NCBI GenBank assembly: GCA_963667375.1
Contig: OY763323.1
Location: forward strand, 2,480,001-2,544,000
Direction of reading: 5' to 3'
Origin: G963556115 sp963667375
Lineage (GTDB): Bacteria; Planctomycetota; SZUA-567
DNA length: 64,000 bases
Part shown: positions 1-7,032 of the stretch, one piece after another
Layout of the letters: each line of letters begins with the position of its first letter
Position numbering within the stretch: position 1 is the stretch's first letter
Translations under genes and position numbers: made by a program
Notes under the pieces: model-generated
Seen by the model: the letters and a program-made list of their open reading frames with translations, nothing else
What the model was told of the DNA's origin: nothing
The model's database searches: none

Positions 1-1
1 G

Positions 2-253
2 ATGAGGCATAATTTATATTTGTGTTTGGAAGACTCTCTGGCGGTGAAAAATCATTTGAACTGGAGAAATTGCCTGCGCTCATCTGTGGCGTTGTGTACT
101 GAATATGCAAAATTAAAAAAAGCTTTGGCTGAACGTTATTATAATGATCCTGCTGGTTATTGTTCCGCAAAAACGGAATTTATTATTGCTGGCTTAGCGA
201 AGTTTCTGTCAGAGAGTGAGTTAGAAAACATAAGAGAACAGAATACGCCGTAA
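2..253 (+). CDS. GrpB/UPF0157-family protein, C-terminal fragment
   Basis: The 83 residues match the C-terminal end of GrpB/UPF0157 (nucleotidyltransferase-fold) proteins: a His-Asn-Leu-Tyr-Leu-Cys strand, then Glu-Asp-Ser, an Asn-His-Leu plus Arg-Asn-Cys-Leu-Arg helix, and a Tyr-Ala-Lys-Leu-Lys helix before the end. Family members are usually about 170-180 residues, so the gene starts before the window and the ATG at base 2 is probably internal. The biochemical role of this family is not settled. The call rests on motif recall alone. Confidence 0.6.
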   Translation: MRHNLYLCLEDSLAVKNHLNWRNCLRSSVALCTEYAKLKKALAERYYNDPAGYCSAKTEFIIAGLAKFLSESELENIREQNTP

Positions 254-361
254 GTATGGTATAATTGGTTGGGCTTTTTTCAACTTATATTGTGTAATTC
301 TATATTGTAAATTTTAACGTACAATTAGCTGAAAAATAAGAGGAAGAATCGGATTATGAAT

Positions 362-447
362 TGGTGCCGGGGGGGGGATTTGAACCCCCACACCCTAATG
401 GATAAGAGATTTTGAATCTCTCGCGTCTGCCATTCCGCCACCCCGGC
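362..447 (-). tRNA. tRNA-Leu, anticodon CAA
   Basis: The reverse complement folds as a class II tRNA. The 7-bp acceptor stem pairs GCCGGGG (447-441) with CCCCGGC (372-366). The T arm is a GGGGG/CCCCC stem with loop TTCAAAT. The anticodon stem AGAGA/TCTCT closes loop TTCAAAA, giving CAA. The long variable arm fits leucine. The discriminator is A (365) and the CCA end is encoded at 364-362. A nine-base G run (369-377 on the plus strand) spans the T-stem/acceptor junction. Confidence 0.95.
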
Positions 448-467
448 ATGCTTTAATATGCCTAAAC

Positions 468-495
468 ATTCTAAGTATTGGTCAAAAAATGTCAA
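468..495 (-). promoter_or_regulatory. sigma70-type promoter of tRNA-Leu
   Basis: On the minus strand TTGACA (495-490), a 16-bp spacer and TAGAAT (473-468) lie about 20 bp upstream of the tRNA 5' end. The -35 box is a perfect consensus match. Confidence 0.75.
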
Positions 496-524
496 CTGTT
501 TTTAAGCGCTTTTTTTTAGCGTTC

Positions 525-1286
525 TTAGAAGAATAATAATTTGAGGCAGGAAGCGATGGTCAGAATCTTCACCAGGAAATTGAAGGCCTTTTCCGGTATC
601 CATTTGAGCACCTTATAACCGATAAGAAAACCGATAATAATAGCCGGAACAATATAGATATCCATGGTGATTGATTTGACGGTGATATTACCGAGCTCAA
701 TGTGAAAAGGGACTTTCACCAGATTGATGACCAGGAAGATCCAGGAACGGACTCCCATGAATTCCTCTTTATTAATTCCGAGATAGAGCAGGTAAAGAAT
801 CATAACCGGCCCGGCGGCGTTGGCAAGCATTGAGGTGCTTCCCCCGAGAAACGCCAGAATTATCATTATTACCGGATTAGCCGCTTTGGTGGTCCCGGAG
901 TTTTTGCGTTTCTGCCACTCTGAAAATAGCAGCATGAATAGCACGATCAGACCGATAAGTTCTTTGAGACCTTTATTACTTAGCGGGTAGAACTTGAGCA
1001 GGAGATATCCCGAGACAATACCGATTATAACCAGAGGCAGAGCCTTGAAAACCTCCTTGTAGATGACACTGCGGCGGTAGAAATAGATACCGAGAATATC
1101 ACCACAGATAAGCAGCGGCAGCAGTATGCCGACGGAATAGGCCGCAGGAAAGATACTCGCCATCAGTGGAACCGCCAGAATACTGATACCGACCAGACCG
1201 CCTTTACCGAGTCCAATAATGATGCCTACTATTGCAAAGAGTATCCACCCTAAATGGGGGTCAATTATAAATGGGTCGAGTTGCAT
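525..1286 (-). CDS. TauE/SafE-family membrane transporter (sulfite exporter-like)
   Basis: This 253-residue, very hydrophobic protein has about seven or eight predicted membrane segments and no large soluble part. An N-terminal Gly-Leu-Gly-Lys-Gly-Gly-Leu-Val-Gly motif (about 26-34) and a second-half Gly-Gly-Ser-Thr-Ser-Met-Leu-Ala-Asn-Ala-Ala-Gly-Pro stretch are typical of the TauE/SafE (DUF81) family. Members export sulfite, sulfoacetate or other organosulfur anions, but the substrate cannot be read from the sequence. It ends close to the tRNA-Leu promoter and lies 12 bp downstream of the nfo stop, so the two may be cotranscribed. Confidence 0.8.
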   Translation of the reverse strand: MQLDPFIIDPHLGWILFAIVGIIIGLGKGGLVGISILAVPLMASIFPAAYSVGILLPLLICGDILGIYFYRRSVIYKEVFKALPLVIIGIVSGYLLLKFYPLSNKGLKELIGLIVLFMLLFSEWQKRKNSGTTKAANPVIMIILAFLGGSTSMLANAAGPVMILYLLYLGINKEEFMGVRSWIFLVINLVKVPFHIELGNITVKSITMDIYIVPAIIIGFLIGYKVLKWIPEKAFNFLVKILTIASCLKLLFF

Positions 1287-1298
1287 AATCTTATCTTT

Positions 1299-2153
1299 CT
1301 ATTCTGCTGTGCCGGCTAGAATTCTGGCTGTCTGTAAATTTCCCTGATCATCACGTTCGTCATTGATCGGGGTCTCAAGAATTACCGGTAGGTTTCTGGT
1401 ATATTTGGAGCGCAGCACCTGTCGCATGCCGTCTTCACCAATGTTGCCAAGACCGATGTGCTGGTGTCGATCCTTACCGCCGGCTAAACCGAACATGCTG
1501 TCATTTAAATGTATAACCTTAAGTGCTCCAGGGTACATTGCGTTCTCTATCTCTCTGCAGAACGCGGCGAATATATTATTTTTGCGAATATCAATGCCGC
1601 TGGCGAATGCGTGGCAGGTATCGAAGCAGATTCCCATTTTCGCGCTTCCAAGTCCTGATGCCTGATATATGGCTGCAAGCTCGGTTGCTGAGCGTCCGAT
1701 AGTGTCACCGCCACCGGCGGTATTTTCCAGCAGCCATACAGGACCGTCCGGTATCGCTTCGGTGATTCGGAGCAGTGCTGAGGCTATCTGTCTGATCCCA
1801 TTTTCGGTGCCGCTTTTTTTATGGCTACCGGGATGGAGTACCAGATAGGCGGCACCTATATCTTTTGCCGCCTGGTACTGCAGTGAAATATATTCGGTGG
1901 CTTTGGAATGGGCTGTTTGCTCAGGATTTGCCAGATTCGGCAGATAGGTGGCATGAACGGTCACCGGCTGCTGTGATTTGGCAGCAACGAGTTCTTTGAA
2001 ATTAGCTGCCTGCTGCGGGGTAATTGCCGGAGGACTCCAGGAACGGGGGTTACTGACAAAGAGCTGAAAGGTATCACAGCCGTTTGCTTCCGCTCGTTCC
2101 GGAGCTTTGTCTACTCCGCCTGAAATTGAAACATGTACTCCGAATTTCTGCAT
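1299..2153 (-). CDS. nfo: Deoxyribonuclease IV (AP endonuclease)
   Basis: Endonuclease IV cuts DNA 5' to abasic sites in base-excision repair. The 284-residue protein has the family length and TIM-barrel order. It shows the metal ligands expected for three zinc ions: His in VHATYLPN, His in VLHPGSH, Glu in LLENTAGGG, Asp and His in CFDTCHAFASG, His in VIHLND, Asp/His in KDRHQH, and Glu in VILETP. The start ATG opens with the family-typical Lys-Phe-Gly-Val-His-Val-Ser strand. No strong ribosome binding site is visible. It lies between pyrE and the TauE-like gene on the same strand. Confidence 0.95.
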   Translation of the reverse strand: MQKFGVHVSISGGVDKAPERAEANGCDTFQLFVSNPRSWSPPAITPQQAANFKELVAAKSQQPVTVHATYLPNLANPEQTAHSKATEYISLQYQAAKDIGAAYLVLHPGSHKKSGTENGIRQIASALLRITEAIPDGPVWLLENTAGGGDTIGRSATELAAIYQASGLGSAKMGICFDTCHAFASGIDIRKNNIFAAFCREIENAMYPGALKVIHLNDSMFGLAGGKDRHQHIGLGNIGEDGMRQVLRSKYTRNLPVILETPINDERDDQGNLQTARILAGTAE

Positions 2154-2188
2154 TGTAACCGCTTGAACCTTTTATTCAGGTAGACCTG

Positions 2189-2731
2189 TTAGAGCAGATC
2201 GTCTTTGGTAAAAATAGGGTAGAGCTTGTAGCCTTTGGCGTTGAGAGCTGCTTCACCGCCGTCAAGACGGTCCACTAGAGCGAAGATACCGACTATTTCT
2301 ACATCCGGGCAGGTCTCTAGAACTCTATCGATAGCCTTAATCGAACTGCCGCCGGTAGTGACGACATCTTCAAGTATTGCCACTTTGTCACCTGCTTTCA
2401 GTTCCGGACCTTCGATCCACTGACCTGTGCCGTGAGTCTTTGGCTCCTTACGGACAATAAAGCCTTCGTATGGAGTACCGGCGTCAAAACTCATTGCTGT
2501 AACCGCACCGATCATGGCATCGGCTCCAAGGGTCATTCCGCCGACACGGTTGATACCTTTGTCTTTCAGCATTTCAAGGAGGATTTTTGTTGTAAGGTTC
2601 AGACCTTCAGCACGGAGGGTTGAAGTCTTGCCATTGAAATAGAAATCACTCTTCTTGCCGGAAGCGAGAGTGAATTCACCCCGCAAAAAATCTATCTGTG
2701 ACTTTAGCTTTTCTTTCCAGTCGTTGATCAT
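2189..2731 (-). CDS. pyrE: Orotate phosphoribosyltransferase
   Basis: PyrE joins orotate to PRPP to make OMP, the fifth step of pyrimidine synthesis. The flexible catalytic loop is visible as VRKEPKTHG, and the PRPP-binding motif as ILEDVVTTGGSS. The reading frame is open up to 2755, but AAGGAGA stands just ahead of the ATG at 2731. That start gives 180 residues opening Met-Ile-Asn-Asp-Trp, the usual family length. No other pyrimidine gene is nearby. It is the first gene of a minus-strand run with nfo. Confidence 0.93.
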   Translation of the reverse strand: MINDWKEKLKSQIDFLRGEFTLASGKKSDFYFNGKTSTLRAEGLNLTTKILLEMLKDKGINRVGGMTLGADAMIGAVTAMSFDAGTPYEGFIVRKEPKTHGTGQWIEGPELKAGDKVAILEDVVTTGGSSIKAIDRVLETCPDVEIVGIFALVDRLDGGEAALNAKGYKLYPIFTKDDLL

Positions 2732-2977
2732 ACTTTCTCCTTGGAATTTTACCATAATCTTATTTAACAGCCTGTAATAGTATAAAACGCTAATTTAAAG
2801 GTAAATAAACAGTTTAAATATTATATGGGAGACGGGGTGAAAAGGCTATGAGCTTTATTGATAAATTTTAAATTTTGCAGGATTGATCAAACATTATAGT
2901 ATCTAACCTTTTTCCTGACAGTTTGTTAGCATTGAACTTGACAGTGAATTGAATTGTTGCAAAAAGTTGAAAAAAAG

Positions 2978-3006
2978 TTGACTTAATTTGTGAAATAAGC
3001 TATTCT
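2978..3006 (+). promoter_or_regulatory. sigma70-type promoter in the pyrE-3343 gap
   Basis: TTGACT (2978-2983), 17 bp, TATTCT (3001-3006). It would start RNA near 3013, about 330 bp before the next gene and just ahead of a strong terminator. The rest of the gap (2732-2977 and 3150-3330) shows no gene. Confidence 0.6.
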
Positions 3007-3012
3007 TATAAA

Positions 3013-3150
3013 CGTGAAGCTATTCTTTTAAGAGCTTCGCAATGCGTTCAGTGTTGGTTTAAGACTTCCCCCTATTTTAGTTTTGAACTGTAACGCTGTA
3101 ATGTTAGAGCCCCTTCTAAAACACCCCCCTTAGAAGGGGCTCGTTTTATT
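3013..3150 (+). ncRNA. Candidate small RNA or terminated leader
   Basis: This segment lies between a good promoter and a strong intrinsic terminator and holds no credible reading frame. The predicted RNA of about 138 nt has a first hairpin (GAAGCT at 3015 pairing with AGCTTC), and a long-range stem pairing GCGTTCAGT with ACTGTAACGC around a C-rich loop, before the terminator hairpin. It does not resemble 6S, SRP, tmRNA or a riboswitch I can name. It could equally be an attenuated leader of the gene at 3343. Confidence 0.4.
3107..3148 (+). terminator. Intrinsic terminator, 13-bp perfect stem
   Basis: GAGCCCCTTCTAA (3107-3119) pairs exactly with TTAGAAGGGGCTC (3130-3142). The loop is C-rich and is followed by GTTTTATT. 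Confidence 0.85.
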
Positions 3151-3342
3151 TGTTAATGTCGTCTGGTGTTGTGTTCTTTTCGTGCGGGGAGTGTTGTGAG
3201 TATCGCGAAATATTATAAATTTCGGGTGTTCTTAAATATTACTTGCCTTTTTAGATAATTTGTGATTATCTTATATGAAGTGTGTATTTGTTAAGGAATT
3301 CCCGTAAGTATTGATATTAATTTTATTTTAGGAGATGTAACA

Positions 3343-4263
3343 ATGGGCAAAAAAGTATTTAAAATTGCACACCTTCCGATTACTGATCATCTTGTTCTGG
3401 GTGTTGCCAAAGATATGGTGGACAAGGGACAGGCTAATCTTGAAAAATGTACAATTGAACCAATAAAAAAGGTCGGTTGGAATGAGATAGGTGATGCCTT
3501 GAGAAATAAGGAAGTTGACGGTGCGTTTATACTTGCGCCTTTTGCTATGGAACTGTTTATCTCTGGGGCGGATATTAAGCTGGTGCTGCTTGGACATAAG
3601 AACGGTTCAATTATTGCTTCAAGTAATTCCGGTGGCGTTAAAACTCTCGGTGACTTTAAGGGTAAAATCGTGGTCTTCCCTTATCAGCTATCAATACATA
3701 CTTTGCTATTTCATAAATTGTTGAAAGCAAAGGGGTTGGAGATGGGACCGGGTAAGGATGTGCAGATTGAGGTTATGGCTCCCGGGCAGATTCCTGAAGC
3801 TGTTGAGTGGGATGAGGAAGGCGAATTGGCTGGATTTATTGTTGCTGAGCCATTTGGCAGTCAGGTTGAGAAGATGGGCATTGGTAAGGTTATGGCTTTA
3901 TCCAAAGATATCTGGCCTAATCATCCCTGCTGTGTGCTGGTAATGCGTGAGAGCGCTCTGGAAGACAAAGAAGCTGTACAGGAGTTTATAAACCTGCTTG
4001 TGAAAGCTGGTATTTATATTCAGGAAAATCCTCAGGCCGTAACGCCTGTAGGTGCAAAATTCCTTAATCAGGATGAAGATGTTGTTTTGAAGGTATTGAC
4101 CGAACCAGCTGATAGAATAACAACCCATGAACTGATGCCTGTTCTTGATGATTTGAAAAAGATTCAGAGTTATTTTAAGGAGAATCTTGGTAAACTTGTG
4201 ACTCCGATTGATTATGATAAATTTGTCGATATCTCATTTGCTCAGGCTGCTGGTGCAAAATAG
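3343..4263 (+). CDS. NMT1/NrtA-like substrate-binding-domain protein without signal peptide
   Basis: The 306 residues resemble periplasmic binding proteins of the nitrate/sulfonate/thiamine-precursor (NMT1/SsuA-like) family. An opening strand (KIAHLPITDHL) is followed by a Val-Asp-Gly-Ala-Phe segment, a Val-Phe-Pro-Tyr-Gln-Leu-Ser loop and a Gly-Phe-Ile-Val-Ala-Glu-Pro-Phe segment, which are typical of the fold. The start is fixed by TAGGAGATG eight bases upstream. The N-terminus is Gly-Lys-Lys-Val-Phe-Lys with no hydrophobic export signal or lipobox, and no permease or ATPase gene adjoins it. It may act as a cytoplasmic binding protein or sensor; the ligand is unknown. It is a single-gene unit ended by its own terminator. 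Confidence 0.65.
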   Translation: MGKKVFKIAHLPITDHLVLGVAKDMVDKGQANLEKCTIEPIKKVGWNEIGDALRNKEVDGAFILAPFAMELFISGADIKLVLLGHKNGSIIASSNSGGVKTLGDFKGKIVVFPYQLSIHTLLFHKLLKAKGLEMGPGKDVQIEVMAPGQIPEAVEWDEEGELAGFIVAEPFGSQVEKMGIGKVMALSKDIWPNHPCCVLVMRESALEDKEAVQEFINLLVKAGIYIQENPQAVTPVGAKFLNQDEDVVLKVLTEPADRITTHELMPVLDDLKKIQSYFKENLGKLVTPIDYDKFVDISFAQAAGAK

Positions 4264-4286
4264 TACGATGTAGTTATAAGATTTTT

Positions 4287-4320
4287 ACAGGTTGCTCATA
4301 TTTATGAGCAACCTGTTTTT
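4287..4320 (+). terminator. Intrinsic terminator after the binding-protein gene
   Basis: ACAGGTTGCTCATA (4287-4300) pairs with TATGAGCAACCTGT (4303-4316) and is followed by a T run. Confidence 0.88.
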
Positions 4321-4368
4321 ATAGAACTTTCATCTGTTTCTTTTTTGCGCTTAAATATTATAAAGTAT

Positions 4369-4397
4369 TTGGGTTTTTCTGGGAAAAAAGCTATAAT
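4369..4397 (+). promoter_or_regulatory. sigma70-type promoter of the acidic-protein operon
   Basis: TTGGGT (4369-4374), 17 bp, TATAAT (4392-4397), about 95 bp upstream of the acidic repeat gene. Confidence 0.55.
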
Positions 4398-4492
4398 ACT
4401 ATTGCTGTTTGAATAAATATTATTAGTTGTGTCTTATTGTCATAGAATAGCGGCAGCTTTTACTGTTATTCAGGTGTCTGGTTAGGTCGGTT

Positions 4493-6406
4493 ATGCGCCA
4501 AAGCAGGGTTATAGATAATATTTTCGAAGATGCTATCTTCCAGCTTGAAAAAGAGTGGAAGCATCATAGTTATGGTGATGAATTATTTCGAGATGAACCT
4601 CCTGTTACTTCAGGCACTCAAAAATCTTCTGCAAATTCCCAATCTTCTGTTATTCCTGCCCCTTCAGCGTTAGTCGCATCTTCTGATGTAGAGAATGACG
4701 AAGAGGATCTGTCTGCACTGCTGGCTGAGTGTCGTGAGGAGTTCCGTCCTTCGGGTGAGGGTGACGTAGAGGTAGCGGACAATGAAGAGGATCTGTCCGC
4801 GCTGCTGGCTGAGTGTCGTGAGGAGTTCCGTCCTTCGGGTGAGGGTGACGCAGAGGTAGAGGACGATGAAGAGGATCTGTCCGCGCTGCTGGCTGAGTGT
4901 CGTGAGGAGTTCCGTCCTTCGGGTGAGGGTGACGCAGAGGTAGAGGACGGTGAAGAGGATCTGTCCGCGCTGCTGGCTGAGTGTCGTGAGGAGTTCCGTC
5001 CTTCTGGTGAGGGTGACGCAGAGGTAGAGGACGATGAAGAGGATCTGTCCGCGCTGCTGGCTGAGTGTCGTGAGGAGTTCCGTCCTTCGGGTGAGGGTGA
5101 CGCAGAGGTAGAGGACGGTGAAGAGGATCTGTCCGCGCTGCTGGCTGAGTGTCGTGAGGAGTTCCGTCCTTCAAGTGAGGGTGACGCAGAGGTAGAGGAC
5201 GATGAAGAGGATCTGTCCGCGCTGCTGGCTGAGTGCCGTGAGGAGTTCCGTCCTGAATTGCCTTCTACTGAGGTTATAGATGATTTTTCTGATTTATATA
5301 CTGAAGACAGTCTGGAATTTGATATTGATGAGGACGGGTTCACTGCTGACAGTAGTGATACTGAGATTATTATCAATGTCGATGGGAAAAGAATTGATGA
5401 TGACAGACATGATGCAAACTGGATTACGAAAGATTCTTGTTGGGGAGATAGTAATACTGGTTGGATTGTGAGTGATAGCTATTTTAGTGGTAACAAATCT
5501 AGAACTGATGTTTATGATGAACCGGAGGATTATGCTGTGACTGATAAAATTGATGATGATGATTTGGATATTGATGATGCATCTTCGGAGTTTGAGTCTG
5601 ATGAAGACCTTGATTCTCTTCTTGATGATCTCACAAATGATTCGGCTTTCTCCGGTATGGATGAGGAAGATGAAGATGAACTGGAAGATGCGCTTAATGA
5701 AGCTATAAGCTCTCTGGAAGAGAATAGTGATTCGCTGGAGAGTGGGTCAATAGGGGATCTCATGGAGTCCGCATTTGATATTGACAGTGAATTTGATGAA
5801 GAGAAAGAGGAAGCGGCAGCTGCTGAAGTAGCCGATGAGCCGAGTTTGAATGCCTTTGATTTTGATGACACCTCTGATTTATTGGAGCTGGATGATTCTG
5901 GACTTGATGATGATTCTGAAGCTGAAGAAAAGTCCCGGGAGTTTTTTGATGAACTTGATTCTGAGATAGATTCAATAGTGTCAAATCCTGAGGAGGACGA
6001 ATTTGATGATATCTCAGAAGAAGATGAGCTGGATTCTGATTCTGAATATGAAGACGAAGATGATGACGATGACGACTTTGTTGTAGGGGTGAAGACAGTT
6101 GCTGTTCCTAAGCCCAGCATTGAGTTGATTGAAGATATTGATGATGAGGATGTCGATAAGATGCTGGTGGATATGGGATTTGGCAATGATGGTTTATTGC
6201 ATAATAAATTTGGTCCGGATAAGGAGAAGCTTCTTGGTCATCTGATTCAGCGTTTTGAATATTTGGCCAGAAAAAAACTTGATTCCTTCCCTGAAGCGCA
6301 GGCGGCGCTGGTTAAGAATATTAATCTGCGTATTGAGATTGATCTTAAATTCGGTGAATTCTCTACCGATGGTGAAGATGACAGCCTTTTCAGTCTTGAT
6401 ATGTAA
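4493..6406 (+). CDS. Very acidic repeat protein of unknown function
   Basis: I do not recognise this 637-residue protein. It has four zones. Residues 1-68 are a mixed-charge N-terminus. Residues 70-254 hold seven tandem 28-residue units, each with a helix core Glu-Glu-Asp-Leu-Ser-Ala-Leu-Leu-Ala-Glu-Cys-Arg-Glu-Glu-Phe-Arg-Pro. Residues 255-540 are Asp/Glu/Ser-rich and look disordered. The last 90 residues are less acidic and look folded (Val-Asp-Lys-Met-Leu-Val-Asp-Met-Gly-Phe, then a helical Leu-Gly-His-Leu-Ile-Gln-Arg-Phe-Glu-Tyr segment). There is no signal peptide or membrane segment. The repeats look like short amphipathic helices, each with one Cys, joined by acidic linkers; a multivalent binding role is only inference. 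The next gene, also acidic, is membrane-anchored and probably cotranscribed. Confidence 0.7.
   Translation: MRQSRVIDNIFEDAIFQLEKEWKHHSYGDELFRDEPPVTSGTQKSSANSQSSVIPAPSALVASSDVENDEEDLSALLAECREEFRPSGEGDVEVADNEEDLSALLAECREEFRPSGEGDAEVEDDEEDLSALLAECREEFRPSGEGDAEVEDGEEDLSALLAECREEFRPSGEGDAEVEDDEEDLSALLAECREEFRPSGEGDAEVEDGEEDLSALLAECREEFRPSSEGDAEVEDDEEDLSALLAECREEFRPELPSTEVIDDFSDLYTEDSLEFDIDEDGFTADSSDTEIIINVDGKRIDDDRHDANWITKDSCWGDSNTGWIVSDSYFSGNKSRTDVYDEPEDYAVTDKIDDDDLDIDDASSEFESDEDLDSLLDDLTNDSAFSGMDEEDEDELEDALNEAISSLEENSDSLESGSIGDLMESAFDIDSEFDEEKEEAAAAEVADEPSLNAFDFDDTSDLLELDDSGLDDDSEAEEKSREFFDELDSEIDSIVSNPEEDEFDDISEEDELDSDSEYEDEDDDDDDFVVGVKTVAVPKPSIELIEDIDDEDVDKMLVDMGFGNDGLLHNKFGPDKEKLLGHLIQRFEYLARKKLDSFPEAQAALVKNINLRIEIDLKFGEFSTDGEDDSLFSLDM
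4700..5254 (+). repeat. 84-bp coding tandem repeat, 6.6 copies
   Basis: Units start at 4700, 4784, 4868, 4952, 5036, 5120 and 5204; the last is partial. Units 2-6 are nearly identical at the DNA level, including synonymous positions, and differ mainly by an Asp/Gly alternation (gat/ggt) at the junction. The first unit is the most diverged. This points to recent duplication or gene conversion. Confidence 0.95.
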
Positions 6407-6444
6407 TATTGAAGTAATGGCGTAATAAATTGCAGAAAAATAAA

Positions 6445-6963
6445 ATGAGTAATACCACTGCAGATAAAGCAGAAAGTAATTTGGATTTTGATGAAGTTTA
6501 TGGGGTTGTGTCTGATGTTGACTCCGAAGTTCTTGCGGTCTTGGAGGGTGATAAGGTTACAGCCGATTATGAGGTTGAAGTTGTTGAGCTTGATTCGGAA
6601 TCAGATATTGATATTGTTGAGGTAGACCTGGATAGTTCTATTATAGAAGGTCCTGGGGAAACTCTGGAGACCGCTGATTTATGGCTGGGCGGCGGCGCGG
6701 AAAACAATAAGGAGCCGGTTACGGAAGATACGGAAATTTCTGAGGTTAACAGTGAAGAAGATACGGAAATTGATGATATGTTGCAGAAGCCGGTGGCTGG
6801 TTCGTTGTTGAGCGGTTCAGTAAGCAGAAAAATTGCCGGGAAAGGATTTCGGGATAAGTTGAAGTGGTCTTTCAAGACTGATCCCTTAGGTAATAGTATA
6901 ATATTGTTGTTTCTGATTTTTCTGGTTATTTTTGGAATTTATGTATTAAAAGAAATTTTGTGA
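6445..6963 (+). CDS. Acidic protein with C-terminal membrane anchor
   Basis: I do not recognise this protein. From the ATG at 6445 it is 172 residues; a TTG at 6430 would add five, and neither has a clear ribosome binding site. Residues 1-115 are rich in Asp, Glu, Ser and Val. A short basic stretch (Arg-Lys-Ile-Ala-Gly-Lys-Gly-Phe-Arg-Asp-Lys-Leu-Lys) precedes a single hydrophobic segment at the extreme C-terminus (Ile-Ile-Leu-Leu-Phe-Leu-Ile-Phe-Leu-Val-Ile-Phe-Gly-Ile-Tyr). That is tail-anchored topology, with the acidic part presumably cytoplasmic. It starts 38 bp after the acidic repeat gene and ends just before a terminator, so the two form an operon and may act together. Confidence 0.65.
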   Translation: MSNTTADKAESNLDFDEVYGVVSDVDSEVLAVLEGDKVTADYEVEVVELDSESDIDIVEVDLDSSIIEGPGETLETADLWLGGGAENNKEPVTEDTEISEVNSEEDTEIDDMLQKPVAGSLLSGSVSRKIAGKGFRDKLKWSFKTDPLGNSIILLFLIFLVIFGIYVLKEIL

Positions 6964-6980
6964 GCAGTCTGGAGTATTTG

Positions 6981-7021
6981 CATTTCTACAGTAAGTTAAT
7001 CTGCTGTAGAAATGTTTTTTT
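6981..7021 (+). terminator. Intrinsic terminator ending the acidic-protein operon
   Basis: CATTTCTACAG (6981-6991) pairs with CTGTAGAAATG (7004-7014), followed by seven T. An ATG at 7012 lies inside the hairpin, which argues against that start for the next gene. Confidence 0.88.
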
Positions 7022-7032
7022 ATAGGTGTCTG

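Noticed and set aside
3013..3150. Assignment of the small RNA candidate to 6S RNA, SRP RNA or a known riboswitch
   Set aside because: None of the conserved sequence elements of those RNAs is seen.
4700..5254. Possible CRISPR or intergenic repeat array
   Set aside because: The repeats are 84 bp, directly adjoining, without spacers, and in frame in a protein gene.
4618..5376. Long minus-strand open frames over the acidic repeat gene
   Set aside because: They are Ser- or His/Pro-rich mirror frames created by the repeated acidic codons of the plus-strand gene and have no start context.
7012..7032. Upstream ATG for the CCA-adding enzyme
   Set aside because: The ATG lies inside a terminator hairpin; the ATG at 7033 has a ribosome binding site and fits the family.
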